From assembly GCA_016704435.1 (NCBI GenBank), contig JADJAB010000001.1:62001-126000 (forward strand): a stretch of 64,000 bases of DNA, given 5' to 3'. Positions 44,707 to 53,706 of this stretch are shown here, one piece after another. Position numbers and translations under genes: made by a program. Position 1 is the first letter of the stretch. The number at the start of each line of letters is the position of its first letter. The stretch comes from Rhodobacter sp. Lineage in GTDB: Bacteria > Pseudomonadota > Alphaproteobacteria > Rhodobacterales > Rhodobacteraceae. The notes under the pieces were generated by a model. It was not told where the DNA came from. It did not search any database and worked only from the letters and a program-made list of their open reading frames with translations.

Positions 44707-44828
44707 TGCGGGCCTCATCATCAGGTGGCGCAATCATAACGCCGCTTTGACGCATCCATACAGTGAAAAATCCGTGCCTTTGCGATGATGCGCAATCCTG
44801 TCGAACCGCCCCCGCGAAAGGCCCCGCG

Positions 44829-46082
44829 ATGACCCATTTCTCTGCCCTGTCGCTGCTCAAAAACGCCCTGACCGGCAACAAGAACTGGACCGAGCAGTGG
44901 CCCGATGCCCAGCCGAAAAAGGAATACGATGTCATCATCGTCGGCGCTGGCGGGCACGGGTTGGGCGCGGCCTATTATCTGGCGAAAGAGCATGGCATCA
45001 CCAATGTCGCGGTGATCGAAAAGGGCTGGCTGGGCGGCGGCAATACCGGCCGCAACACCACGATCATCCGAAGCAACTATCTCTATGACGAAAGCGCGAA
45101 ACTCTATGATCACGCGCTGGACCTCTGGGACAATCTGTCGACCGAGCTGAACTACAACATCATGTATTCGAAGCGCGGCGTGATGATGCTGGCGCATAAC
45201 GTGCATGACGTGCAGTCGTTCCAGCGCCACATCCATTCCAACCGGCTGAACGGCGTCGACAACCGCTGGCTCTCCACCGCCGAAGCCAAGGCCTTCTGCC
45301 CGCCGCTGAACGATTCCCCCAACGCCCGCTATCCGGTGATGGGCGCCGCCCTGCAGATGCGCGCCGGCACCGCGCGGCATGATGCGGTGGCCTGGGGCTA
45401 TGCCCGCGCCGCCGCCAAGCGCGGTGTCGATATCATCCAGAACTGCCCGGTGATTTCCATCCGTCGCGGGGCCGATGGGTCGGTCGAGGGCGTGGAAACC
45501 GCCAAGGGTTTCATCCGCGCGAAAAAGGTTGCCGTCTCTGCCGCAGGGCATACGAGCGTGATCATGCAATCGGCAGGCGTAAGAATGCCGCTGGAGAGCT
45601 TCCCGCTTCAGGCTCTGGTCAGCGAGCCGATCAAGCCGATCTTCCCCTGCGTCGTGATGTCGAACACCGTGCACGCCTATATCAGCCAGTCCGACAAGGG
45701 CGAGTTGGTGATCGGCTCGGGCACCGACCAATATGTCAGCTATTCGCAGCGCGGCGGCTTGCCGCTGATCGAACACACCGTCGCGGCGATCTGCGAGGTG
45801 TTCCCGATCTTCAACCGCATGCGGATGCTGCGCAAATGGGGCGGCATCGTCGATGTCACCCCCGACCGCTCGGCGATTCTGGGCAAGACCCCGGTCAAGG
45901 GTCTGTATGTCAACTGCGGCTGGGGCACCGGCGGGTTCAAGGCCACGCCCGGCGCCGCGCATCTCCTCGCCTGGACCGTGGCCAACGACGAACCCCACAA
46001 GCTGAACGCCCCCTTCACGCTGGAACGCTTCACCACTGGCCGGCTGATCGACGAAGCCGCCGCCGCCGCCGTCGCACACTAA
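44829..46082 (+). CDS. soxB: sarcosine oxidase beta subunit
   Basis: 417 residues. FAD site YDVIIVGAGGHGLGAAYYLA (34-53), NTGRNTTIIRSNYLYD, and MRAGTARHDAV with His184, the probable site of covalent FMN in heterotetrameric enzymes; C-terminal GIVDVTPDRSAILG and GWGTGGFKATPG. It oxidises sarcosine to glycine and a methylene group passed to tetrahydrofolate. I start at ATG 44829 with GAAAGG upstream; the frame is open back to 44763 but the extra residues do not fit the family. First gene of soxBDAG. Confidence 0.96.
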   Translation: MTHFSALSLLKNALTGNKNWTEQWPDAQPKKEYDVIIVGAGGHGLGAAYYLAKEHGITNVAVIEKGWLGGGNTGRNTTIIRSNYLYDESAKLYDHALDLWDNLSTELNYNIMYSKRGVMMLAHNVHDVQSFQRHIHSNRLNGVDNRWLSTAEAKAFCPPLNDSPNARYPVMGAALQMRAGTARHDAVAWGYARAAAKRGVDIIQNCPVISIRRGADGSVEGVETAKGFIRAKKVAVSAAGHTSVIMQSAGVRMPLESFPLQALVSEPIKPIFPCVVMSNTVHAYISQSDKGELVIGSGTDQYVSYSQRGGLPLIEHTVAAICEVFPIFNRMRMLRKWGGIVDVTPDRSAILGKTPVKGLYVNCGWGTGGFKATPGAAHLLAWTVANDEPHKLNAPFTLERFTTGRLIDEAAAAAVAH

Positions 46083-46092
46083 GGATATCGCC

Positions 46093-46392
46093 ATGCTTCT
46101 GATCCATTGCCCCTACTGCGACGACACCCTGCCCGAGTTGGAATTCGCCTATGCCGGCGAAGCCCACATCGCCCGCCCCGCCGACCCCAGCAAACTGACC
46201 GATGAGGAATGGCGCGATTTCCTCTTCATCCGCTCCAACCCGCGCGGGCTGCATGCCGAACGCTGGCGCCACATCAACGGCTGCGGGCGATTCTTCAACG
46301 CGCTGCGCGACACCGTGTCCGACCGCTTCCTCACCACCTACAAGGCCGGGCAACCCCGCCCCGACGTGACCAAACTGGAGGCCGCAGAATGA
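46093..46392 (+). CDS. soxD: sarcosine oxidase delta subunit
   Basis: 99 residues, the small zinc-binding subunit. CPYCDDTLPELEF near the N terminus and HINGCGRFFNALRDT supply the Cys and His ligands; FIRSNPRGLHAERWRH is the family core. AAGGA precedes the ATG. It overlaps soxA by four bases. Confidence 0.96.
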   Translation: MLLIHCPYCDDTLPELEFAYAGEAHIARPADPSKLTDEEWRDFLFIRSNPRGLHAERWRHINGCGRFFNALRDTVSDRFLTTYKAGQPRPDVTKLEAAE

Positions 46393-49389
46393 ACGCCTAC
46401 CGCATCAAGGACCGTGGCCGCGTCAACGCCGCCCGCCCGGTCAGCTTTACCTTCGACGGGGCAACCTTTCAGGGGTATGAGGGCGACACCGTCGCTTCGG
46501 CGCTTCTGGCCAACGGTGTCCATCTGATGGGGCGCGGTTTCAAATACCACCGCCCGCGCGGCGTGGTCACCGCAGGGTCGGAAGAACCCAACGCCCTGAT
46601 CGGCACCACCCGCGGACCGGGGCAGTTTGAGCCCAACACCCGCGCCACGATGCAGGAAATCTACCACGGCCTGAAAACCGAAAGCCAGAACAAGTGGCCC
46701 AGCCTGAAGTTCGACGTGGGCGCGATCAATGATCGTCTCTACATGCTGTTCTCGGCGGGCTTCTACTACAAGACCTTCATGTGGCCGAAATCCTTCTGGG
46801 ACAAGGTGTATGAGCCCTTCATCCGCCGCGCCGCGGGTCTGGGCAAAGCGCCCACCGAACTGGACCCCGACCATTACGCCAGCCGCTATCTGCACTGCGA
46901 TGTGCTGGTCGTCGGCGCGGGTCCTGCCGGCCTTGCCGCCGCGCTGACCGCCGCGCGCAGCGGTGCCTCGGTCACCGTGGTGGATGAGCAGGCGGAAATG
47001 GGCGGCACCCTGCTGTCGGAACCTACCCCGGCGATTGATGGCAAGTCTGCCTGGGACTGGCTGGCAGCCACCTGGCCGAGCTGGCGCATGCCGAATGTCC
47101 GCCTGATGCACCGCACCACCGCGATCGGCTACTATCATCAGAACATGATCGGCCTGTGCCAGAAGCTGACCGATCACCTGTCGGACGTGCCTGAGGGTGC
47201 CCCCCGCGAACGCTTGTGGCGGGTCCGCGCCGGTCAGGTGATCCTGGCGCAAGGCGCTATCGAGCGCCCCATGGTGTTCGACGGCAACGACCGCCCGGGC
47301 GTGATGATGGCAGGGGCGGCGCAGACCTTCCTCAACCGCTTTGGCGTCAAGGTGGGCGAACGCCCGGTGATCCTTACCAGCCATGACTCGGCCTGGCATA
47401 CCGCCTTTGACCTGCACGATGCCGGCTGCAAGGTCGCCGCTATCGTCGATACCCGCACCGACATTACCCCCGCCCTGATGCAAGGGGCGATGTCGCGCCA
47501 GATCGAGACGTTGATCGGCCACACCGCCACAGCCACCGCTGGCCGCCTGCGGGTCAAGTCCATCCGCGTCAACCCGGTGCGCGGTGGGAAAGTCGGTGCG
47601 GCCCGCACCATTGCTTGCGACGCCGTGCTGATGTGCGGCGGCTGGACGCCGTCCTTGCATCTGTTCAGCCACACCAAGGGCAGCCTTGACTGGGACGCAG
47701 AGGCGAAAGCCTACCTTCCCGGCCACAAGACCGAGGCCGTGCATATTGCCGGCGCGGGCCGTGGGTTGTGGGGCATCGCCTCGGCGCTGGAAGACGGCGC
47801 AAAAGCGGGTGCAGATGCGCTGCGCGATCTGGGCCGCAAGGCCGGGGCCGTCACCTATGCCGTGACCGGTGATCGCACCGGCACCGGCATCACGCAAAAG
47901 GAACTGCCGACAGACCGCAGCCCCGGCCGCGCCAAGGCCTTCATCGACTTTCAGAACGACGTCACCGCCAAGGACATCCGTCTGGCCGTGCGCGAAGGCA
48001 TGCGGTCGATCGAGCATGTCAAACGCTATACCACCAACGGCATGGCCACCGATCAGGGCAAACTCAGCAACATGAACGGCCTCACCATCGCCTCAGACGC
48101 GCTTGGCAAGGAGATCCCGCAGGTTGGCCTGACGACCTTCCGCCCGCCCTACACGCCTACCACCTTTGGCGCGCTGGCAGGCTATCACAAGGGCAGCCAT
48201 TTCGAGGTCACCCGCAAGACCCCGATCGACACCTGGGCCACTGAGCACGGTGCAGCGTTCGAGCCCGTCGCCCTGTGGCGTCGCGCCTGGTATTTCCCGA
48301 AAGCGGGCGAGGATATGCACGCCGCCGTCAACCGCGAATGCCGCGCCACTCGTCAGGCAATCGGCATCTTCGACGCCTCGACCCTGGGCAAGATCGAAGT
48401 CTCCGGCCCCGATGCGGTCGAATTCATGAACCGGATGTACACCAACCCTTGGGCCAAACTCGCCCCCGGCAAATGCCGCTATGGCCTTCTCTTGGGCGAA
48501 GATGGCTTTATCCGCGACGACGGCGTCATCGGCCGGATGCGCGACGATCTGTTCCACGTCACCACCACCACCGGCGGCGCGGCGCGCGTCTTGAACATGA
48601 TGGAAGACTATCTGCAAACCGAATGGCCGGATCTGAAGGTCTGGCTGACCTCGACCACCGAGGAATGGGCAACCATCGCGATCAACGGCCCCAATGCGCG
48701 CAAACTGCTGGCCCCGCTGGTCGAAGGGCAGGGACATCTCCGACGCCGCCTTCCCGCATATGTCGGTGGCGGAATGCACTGTCGCGGACTTCCCCGCGCG
48801 CCTGTTCCGCATCAGCTTTACCGGCGAGTTGGGGTATGAGGTCAACGTCCCCGCCCGCCATGGCCGCGCCCTGTGGGAGAAACTGATGCAGGCGGGCAAG
48901 CCCCTTGGCATCACGCCTTACGGCACCGAAACCATGCACGTTCTGCGGGCTGAAAAGGGCTATATCATCATCGGGCAGGACACCGACGGCACCGTGACGC
49001 CCGAAGATGCCGGCATCGGCTGGGCCATCGGCAAGGCAAAGCCCGATTTCGTCGGCAAACGCTCGCTTTCCCGCCCCGACATAGTCGCCAAGGGCCGCAA
49101 GCAACTGATCGGCCTGCTGACGGATGACCCCAAGGCCGTGCTGGTCGAAGGCGCGCAGATCGTGACCGACCCCAAGCAGGCCAAGCCGATGAAGATGATC
49201 GGCCATGTGACCAGTTCCTACTGGTCCGAGGCGCTAGGGCGGTCGATTGCGATGGCGGTCGTCGAAGGCGGCTTTGACCGTATGGGAGCTACGCTGCACA
49301 TCCCGACCGCGGATGGCGGCGCACAGGCGGCAAAGGTAACGGGGACCGTGTTCTACGATCCCGAAGGCGACCGGCTGAAGGTCGAATGA
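46389..49389 (+). pseudogene. soxA: sarcosine oxidase alpha subunit, frameshifted
   Basis: About 999 residues when joined, the normal size. N-terminal ferredoxin-like 2Fe2S-fold module without cluster cysteines (VSFTFDGATFQGYEGDTVASAL), the NAD-binding domain (CDVLVVGAGPAGLAAALTAARSG), then a glycine-cleavage-T-like folate domain (AGEDMHAAVNRECRATRQAIGIFD, FTGELGYEVNVPARHG, YGTETMHVLRAEKGYIIIGQDTDG). The break is at 48731-48733: GGGCAGGGACATC has one G too many for VEGQDISDAAFPHM. The ATG overlaps the soxD stop (ATGA); open frame upstream to 46209 only overlaps soxD. Unless the frameshift is an artefact, the folate domain is lost. Confidence 0.92.
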
Positions 49390-49402
49390 GGAGGATGCCA
49401 GA

Positions 49403-49933
49403 ATGAACGCCCCCGTTAAAAGCTTTGACGGAATCACAGTCTCTGTCCAGCCCCCCGTGGCGCGACTGAACCTGCGAATTGCACCCGCCGATCTGGCCGC
49501 CGCCTCGGCTGCCTTCGGCCTGCCCCTGCCCGGCAAGATCGGGCAGGGCGCCGCGAAAGGCGACCACGCCGCCTGGTGCCTGGGCCCCGACGAATGGCTG
49601 CTGCACGCGGCCGAGGCCGATCAAGCCGCAATCACCGCGGCCTTCGCCAAGGCCCGCGCCACCACTCCGCACAGCCTGACGGTAATTTCCGACCGCGAGA
49701 TCACCATCGCCATTGTCGGCCCCCGCGCGCAGGAACTGCTGTCGGTCGGCTGCCCGCTGGACCTTGCCCGCATGGCCCCCGGCACCGCAAAACGCACGCT
49801 GTTCGACTCCGCCCAAGTGGTGCTGATCCGTGACGCCGACGATGGCTTCCGGATCGAGGTCTGGCGGTCGTTCTTCCCGCATGTGTCCGAGCTTCTGGAC
49901 ATCGCAACGCGAGAGCTTGCCGCCGGGCTTTGA
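49403..49933 (+). CDS. soxG: sarcosine oxidase gamma subunit
   Basis: 176 residues with the weakly conserved SoxG pattern: VARLNLRIAPADL, AWCLGPDEWLLHAAE, TVISDREITIAIVGPRAQELLSVGCPLDL, GTAKRTLFDSAQVVLIR, FRIEVWRSFFPHVSELLDIA. GAGGATGCCAGA precedes the ATG. Last gene of soxBDAG; it converges on the EamA gene with a six-base gap. Confidence 0.94.
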   Translation: MNAPVKSFDGITVSVQPPVARLNLRIAPADLAAASAAFGLPLPGKIGQGAAKGDHAAWCLGPDEWLLHAAEADQAAITAAFAKARATTPHSLTVISDREITIAIVGPRAQELLSVGCPLDLARMAPGTAKRTLFDSAQVVLIRDADDGFRIEVWRSFFPHVSELLDIATRELAAGL

Positions 49934-49939
49934 CCGAAA

Positions 49940-50836
49940 CTAGCCCCCGGCGGGCGTGCCGATCCTGGGCGGCGCCTCGCCGGCGGTGCGGACATCGCGG
50001 GTGATGATGGTGACCACCAGACCCGCCAGCACCAACCCCGCACCGAACAGGAAGCCGGGCGTCAGCCGCTCGTCGAAGAACACCACGCCGTTGAACATGC
50101 CCACCAATGGCATCAACAGGGCGAAGGGCGCCACCTGATCCATCCGGTTGCGCGCCAGCAGGCCGTACCAAAGCAGATAGGCCAGCACGAACGCCCCGAT
50201 GCCAAGGAAGGCCACGCCAAACCATTCATAGGCCGAGGCCGTGACCAGCAGCCGCTTGTGGTCCCGCTCTGCCAACAGCGACAGCACCAGGAGTTGTGGC
50301 ACCGCCAGCAACGACATCGCCCCGACCAGCTGGCGGATCGCATCGCGCGCCTTCATCCGGATCAGCGCCTGCCCCAGCCCCCAACTGGCCGTGCCCGCCA
50401 GAATGCTGGCCAGCCCCAGAAAGGTGCTTCCCGGCCGAGGCCATCCCACGACCATGGCAATGCCCAGCATCGCCAGAACCACCCCGGCCATGCGCAGCGG
50501 GTTCGGCCGCTCCAGCCCAAGCAGGACTGCAAAGAGAATGGCGAAGGGCACCTGCGCCTGCACCACCAGATTGGCCAGCGAGGTATCGACCAGCGCTATC
50601 CCGAAGAAGATCAGCGCGCTTTGCAACCCGCAGGCAAATACCGACATGACAAGCAGCCAGAGCAGCGGCGTTCCCAGCCCCAGCCTTGGCCGATAGAGAA
50701 TGACTCCGGCGATGGCGTACATCATGGCGGTGGTGAACAGCGGCTGGAAATGCAGCAGCGCACCCTTGCCGATCGAATACCCCGTGGCCCAAAGAATGGG
50801 TGGCAGAAGCGCAAGCAACATGTCACGCGGCGGCAA
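49940..50836 (-). CDS. EamA/DMT-family transporter
   Basis: 298 residues with about ten hydrophobic helices in two EamA repeats (LLALLPPILWATGYSIGKGALLHF; VAFLGIGAFVLAYLLWYGLLARN). QVPFAILFAVLLGLERP is a typical stretch. These carriers move amino acids or metabolites, often outward. The best ribosome site (GGGAG) points to a TTG at 50836; an ATG at 50821 has none. Substrate unknown; it may belong with either flanking cassette. Confidence 0.85.
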   Translation of the reverse strand: MPPRDMLLALLPPILWATGYSIGKGALLHFQPLFTTAMMYAIAGVILYRPRLGLGTPLLWLLVMSVFACGLQSALIFFGIALVDTSLANLVVQAQVPFAILFAVLLGLERPNPLRMAGVVLAMLGIAMVVGWPRPGSTFLGLASILAGTASWGLGQALIRMKARDAIRQLVGAMSLLAVPQLLVLSLLAERDHKRLLVTASAYEWFGVAFLGIGAFVLAYLLWYGLLARNRMDQVAPFALLMPLVGMFNGVVFFDERLTPGFLFGAGLVLAGLVVTIITRDVRTAGEAPPRIGTPAGG

Positions 50837-50932
50837 GATGGCACTCCCGAAGGCCAGTTCCTGCGGCGGAGGCTAGCGGCGGTGTCAGCCGCGCGTCGGC
50901 AGGAAAGCGACCAACGCTTCTGCTTGCGACAT

Positions 50933-52378
50933 CTATTTTGTGCCGAGAGCGGCACCTTCGGACCCCCGCGCAGGTCGCATTGCTTGGCTGACCGCCATTC
51001 GTACCCGTTGGCCACGCCCCGGTGAGCCGCACAACTTGCCGTTACCTATAACCACCTCGCCGCGCGAAAGCACGGTTTCCGGCCAGCCGGTGACACTGTG
51101 GCCGGCAAAGGGGTTGTAGCCGGTGTTGTCGTGCAGATCGTTCACTCCGAAGGTGACCCGCTTGCCCGGATCCCAGATCGCAATGTCGGCATCGGCGCCG
51201 GGCGCGATGCGGCCCTTGCCGGCAAGGCCGAAGATGTCGGCAGGCGCGGTCGAGGTCAGCTCGACGAACTTCTCGATCCCGAGCCGGCCTTCGCTGACCA
51301 TCGCATTGAACATCAGCGGCAAACGCACCTCCAGCCCGGGCATGCCGTTGGCGATCCGGTTGAAGGGCGCGTCGGTGCCATGCGCGAACTTGCCGGTTGC
51401 GTCCATCCGGTAAGGCGCATGGTCAGAGGTGACGATTTGCAGATCCCCCCGCGCCAGCGCCTGCCACAGCGCCGCCTGATCGTCCGGCGTCCGCTGCGGC
51501 GGGCTGCACATGAAAGCGGCGGCCTGGTTGCCGGGCTGGTCCAGGACATCGGCCGTCATGAACAGGTAATGCGGGCAGGTCTCGGCGCTGACCCTTGCGC
51601 CACGGGTGCGCGCAGCCCGTACGATCTCGGCCCCCTCGCGGGTCGAGACGTGGAACAGCATGATCGGCTGGCCGGTGAATTCGCTGAACCGGCACATCCG
51701 CTCCAGCGCCTCGATCTCGGCCGCGCGGGGATGCGACAGCGCATGATACCTGGGCGCGGTCTTGCCCTCGGCCAGCAGGCGCGCGGTGGCGTGGCGGATC
51801 AGGCCGTCGTTCTCGGCGTGAAAGCAGACCAGTGCGCCCCCCGCCCGCGCCGCGTCAAGCACGCTCAGGATCGACGGATCGTCCAGCCGCACCTTGTCAT
51901 AGGTGGTGAAGATCTTGATCGAGCGGTGGTCATCGGCGATCAGCGCGGGGATGTCGTGCGTCAGGTTCTCGCCCGAAATGTCGGCCACGATCATGTGGAA
52001 GGCATAGTCGATCAGCGCCCCGCGGTCTGCCAGCACGGCGTAGTCGGCCACCACGTCGCGGATACGCTTGCCGGGGTGTTGAGCGGCAAAAGAAACGACC
52101 GTCGTGGTGCCGCCGAACGCGGCCGAGCGGGTTGCGGTCTCGAAGGTGTCGGCATTCATCAGCCCGGCGCCCGAGATCTGTTCGATATGGCAATGCGTGT
52201 CGACCCCTCCGGGCAGGACATAGCGACCCTCTGCCGCGATTTCCCGCGCGCCCCGCGGAAGGCCGGCGCCGAGCATCGCGATCTTGCCGTTCCTGACCGC
52301 GACATCGGCGCCAAACTGCCCGGAGGCAGTGACGACCGTGCCGCCGCGGATGACTAGGTCCAGGGACTCGGTTGGCAT
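50933..52378 (-). CDS. dihydropyrimidinase / hydantoinase family amidohydrolase
   Basis: 481 residues. Metal ligands His62 and His64 (GGVDTHCHIEQISGAG), carboxylated Lys155 (SIKIFTTY), His187 (CFHAENDG), MLFHVSTREG, ETCPHYLFMTADV, CSPPQRT and catalytic Asp in VTSDHAPYRM. The Cys between the two histidines is less usual than Thr. The ATG at 52378 has GAGG six bases upstream. Intact, unlike the related enzyme at 15386-16818, and clearly divergent from it. It faces the GntR gene at 52529, so it is probably controlled by it. Substrates may be a hydantoin, dihydropyrimidine or allantoin-like ureide. Confidence 0.92.
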   Translation of the reverse strand: MPTESLDLVIRGGTVVTASGQFGADVAVRNGKIAMLGAGLPRGAREIAAEGRYVLPGGVDTHCHIEQISGAGLMNADTFETATRSAAFGGTTTVVSFAAQHPGKRIRDVVADYAVLADRGALIDYAFHMIVADISGENLTHDIPALIADDHRSIKIFTTYDKVRLDDPSILSVLDAARAGGALVCFHAENDGLIRHATARLLAEGKTAPRYHALSHPRAAEIEALERMCRFSEFTGQPIMLFHVSTREGAEIVRAARTRGARVSAETCPHYLFMTADVLDQPGNQAAAFMCSPPQRTPDDQAALWQALARGDLQIVTSDHAPYRMDATGKFAHGTDAPFNRIANGMPGLEVRLPLMFNAMVSEGRLGIEKFVELTSTAPADIFGLAGKGRIAPGADADIAIWDPGKRVTFGVNDLHDNTGYNPFAGHSVTGWPETVLSRGEVVIGNGKLCGSPGRGQRVRMAVSQAMRPARGSEGAALGTK

Positions 52379-52403
52379 GCGGAACCTCGTGTGGTCGGGG
52401 GGG

Positions 52404-52436
52404 TTTGTATGGACATACCAAGTGTATACTATAATC
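52404..52436. promoter_or_regulatory. candidate operator of the GntR regulator
   Basis: Contains GTATG-GA-CATAC (perfect 5-2-5, 52407-52418) and then TGTATACT (52423-52430), whose GTATAC core recurs in the promoter after the GntR gene. It lies in the 150-base divergent gap between hydantoinase and regulator. Confidence 0.5.
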
Positions 52437-52528
52437 GGAATCGAGAAAGGCTCTTCCGCCGTCATGCGGCGTGTGGCCAGGGGCGCTGCAACGGGAGAAA
52501 TGGCAATGGTGCAGCCGGAAAGAGTGCT

Positions 52529-53161
52529 TTGACCCTGGGCCAGTCGGCGCACGAACGCCTGCGCGAAAAGATCCTGAGCGGTGAACTGCCAGCCGGGACA
52601 AGGCTGCAGGAAAAGACCTATGCCGACCGGCTTGGCGTGTCGCGGACCCCGGTGCGCGAGGCGATCGCAAGCCTGATCAGCGAAGGCCTGGTGACCCGGT
52701 CAAGCGGCGGCGTGCCAACCGTGACGTCGATTTCCGTGACCGATTACATGGAGATCCTGCACGCCCGCCGCTTGCTGGAATGCGAAACGGCGCGCCAGGC
52801 GGCAAGCGTGAACTCCCCGGCCGAGCCCTTGATTGCATTGAGAAAACGGGTTGAAGCCTTCCTGGCGGGCCCGCGCCCGAACGCGCAGGATCATGTGCGT
52901 CTCGACGATGACCTGCACATCCTGATCGCGCGGATCGCCGGATCGCGGCTTTTGACGGACCTGATTCTGAACCTGCGGTTGAAGACCCGGATGTTCGACC
53001 AGGGCTCGATTCCCGCACGTTTCGAGCCGGGATGCCGCGAGCATATCGAGATCATCGACGCGATTCTCGCCCGCGACCCGGGGCGGGCCGAAGCCGCGAT
53101 GCGTCTGCACATCACCAACGCCCGCGAGGCGATCATCAACCATATCCATCGCCTGTTCTAG
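52529..53161 (+). CDS. GntR-family (FCD) transcriptional regulator
   Basis: 210 residues. Winged helix at about 1-70 (HERLREKILSGELPAGTRLQEKTYADRLGVSRTPVREAIASLISEGLV) and an FCD domain (EILHARRLLECETARQAA, DDDLHILIARIAGSRLLTDLI, REHIEIIDAILARDPGRAEAAMRLHI). The start is taken as TTG at 52529 with GGAAAGA six bases upstream; the frame is open further but lacks a better start. It stands between hydantoinase and the VOC-dpp operon with matching TGTATAC elements on both sides, so it likely controls both. Confidence 0.85.
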   Translation: MTLGQSAHERLREKILSGELPAGTRLQEKTYADRLGVSRTPVREAIASLISEGLVTRSSGGVPTVTSISVTDYMEILHARRLLECETARQAASVNSPAEPLIALRKRVEAFLAGPRPNAQDHVRLDDDLHILIARIAGSRLLTDLILNLRLKTRMFDQGSIPARFEPGCREHIEIIDAILARDPGRAEAAMRLHITNAREAIINHIHRLF

Positions 53162-53181
53162 ATCGGCCCTGCCGGCAGGGA

Positions 53182-53209
53182 TTGACTCGGTATGTGGTGT
53201 GTATACCAT
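53182..53209 (+). promoter_or_regulatory. candidate promoter with operator for the VOC-dpp operon
   Basis: TTGACT (53182-53187), 16 bases, TACCAT (53204-53209). TGTGTATACC (53198-53207) overlaps the -10 and shares the TGTATAC core with the site upstream of the GntR gene. Confidence 0.5.
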
Positions 53210-53250
53210 CGGCATACGGAATCAAAGACATGAGAGAGGGAGGTTGCCGC

Positions 53251-53649
53251 ATGGCCAAGGGTGACGCACGGCCCACCGACGGAATCGTCCTGGCGATCAC
53301 TTTCCTTTATTACCGCGACCTTCCCCGCGCGATGGAGTTCTACGAGAGCGTTCTCGGCTTCGAATTGGTAATCGACCAGGGATTTTCGAAGATCTACCGG
53401 ATCGACGGCCAGGCGCATGTCGGCCTGGTCGACGAGACGCGCGGCATGCAGAAATGGGCCCCGCAGAAAACCGTGCAGGTCTGCCTGCGCGTGCCGGACG
53501 GCGACGCATGGCATGCCTGGGCCAAGTCGCGCAATGTCGATGCGCTGACAGAGCCGCGCAACAACCACGAGCTTGGTATCCGCGCCTTCGTCTTCTGCGA
53601 CCCGGAAGGCTATCAGATTGAAGTGCAGTCGGTTCTGGCAGCTGCCTGA
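53251..53649 (+). CDS. VOC (glyoxalase/dioxygenase superfamily) protein
   Basis: 132 residues, one vicinal-oxygen-chelate module pair: VLAITFLYYRDLPRAMEFYESVLGFEL, FSKIYRID, HVGLVDETRG, TVQVCLRV and AFVFCDPEGYQIEVQS with the usual terminal Glu ligand. The ATG at 53251 has GGGAGG seven bases upstream. It may isomerise, epimerise or merely bind a metabolite. It is the first gene of an operon for a dipeptide-type importer and several catabolic enzymes. Confidence 0.87.
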   Translation: MAKGDARPTDGIVLAITFLYYRDLPRAMEFYESVLGFELVIDQGFSKIYRIDGQAHVGLVDETRGMQKWAPQKTVQVCLRVPDGDAWHAWAKSRNVDALTEPRNNHELGIRAFVFCDPEGYQIEVQSVLAAA

Positions 53650-53667
53650 CCGGTCCGGAATGAACCT

Positions 53668-53683
53668 GGGCGGCATACCGCCC
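53668..53683 (+). other. small hairpin between VOC gene and dppA-like gene
   Basis: GGGCGG-CATA-CCGCCC, a perfect six-base stem 12 bases before the AAGGAG of the binding-protein gene. No T-run. Confidence 0.4.
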
Positions 53684-53706
53684 GAAACCCCAACAAGGAG
53701 ATGGAA

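Noticed and set aside
46209..46388. N-terminal extension of soxA
   Set aside because: It lies wholly inside soxD in another frame; the ATG at 46389 with ATGA overlap fits the family.
52506..52532. Eight-codon leader peptide (MVQPERVL) overlapping the GntR start
   Set aside because: It has a good ribosome site, but such mini-frames are common by chance and no regulatory codon run is present.
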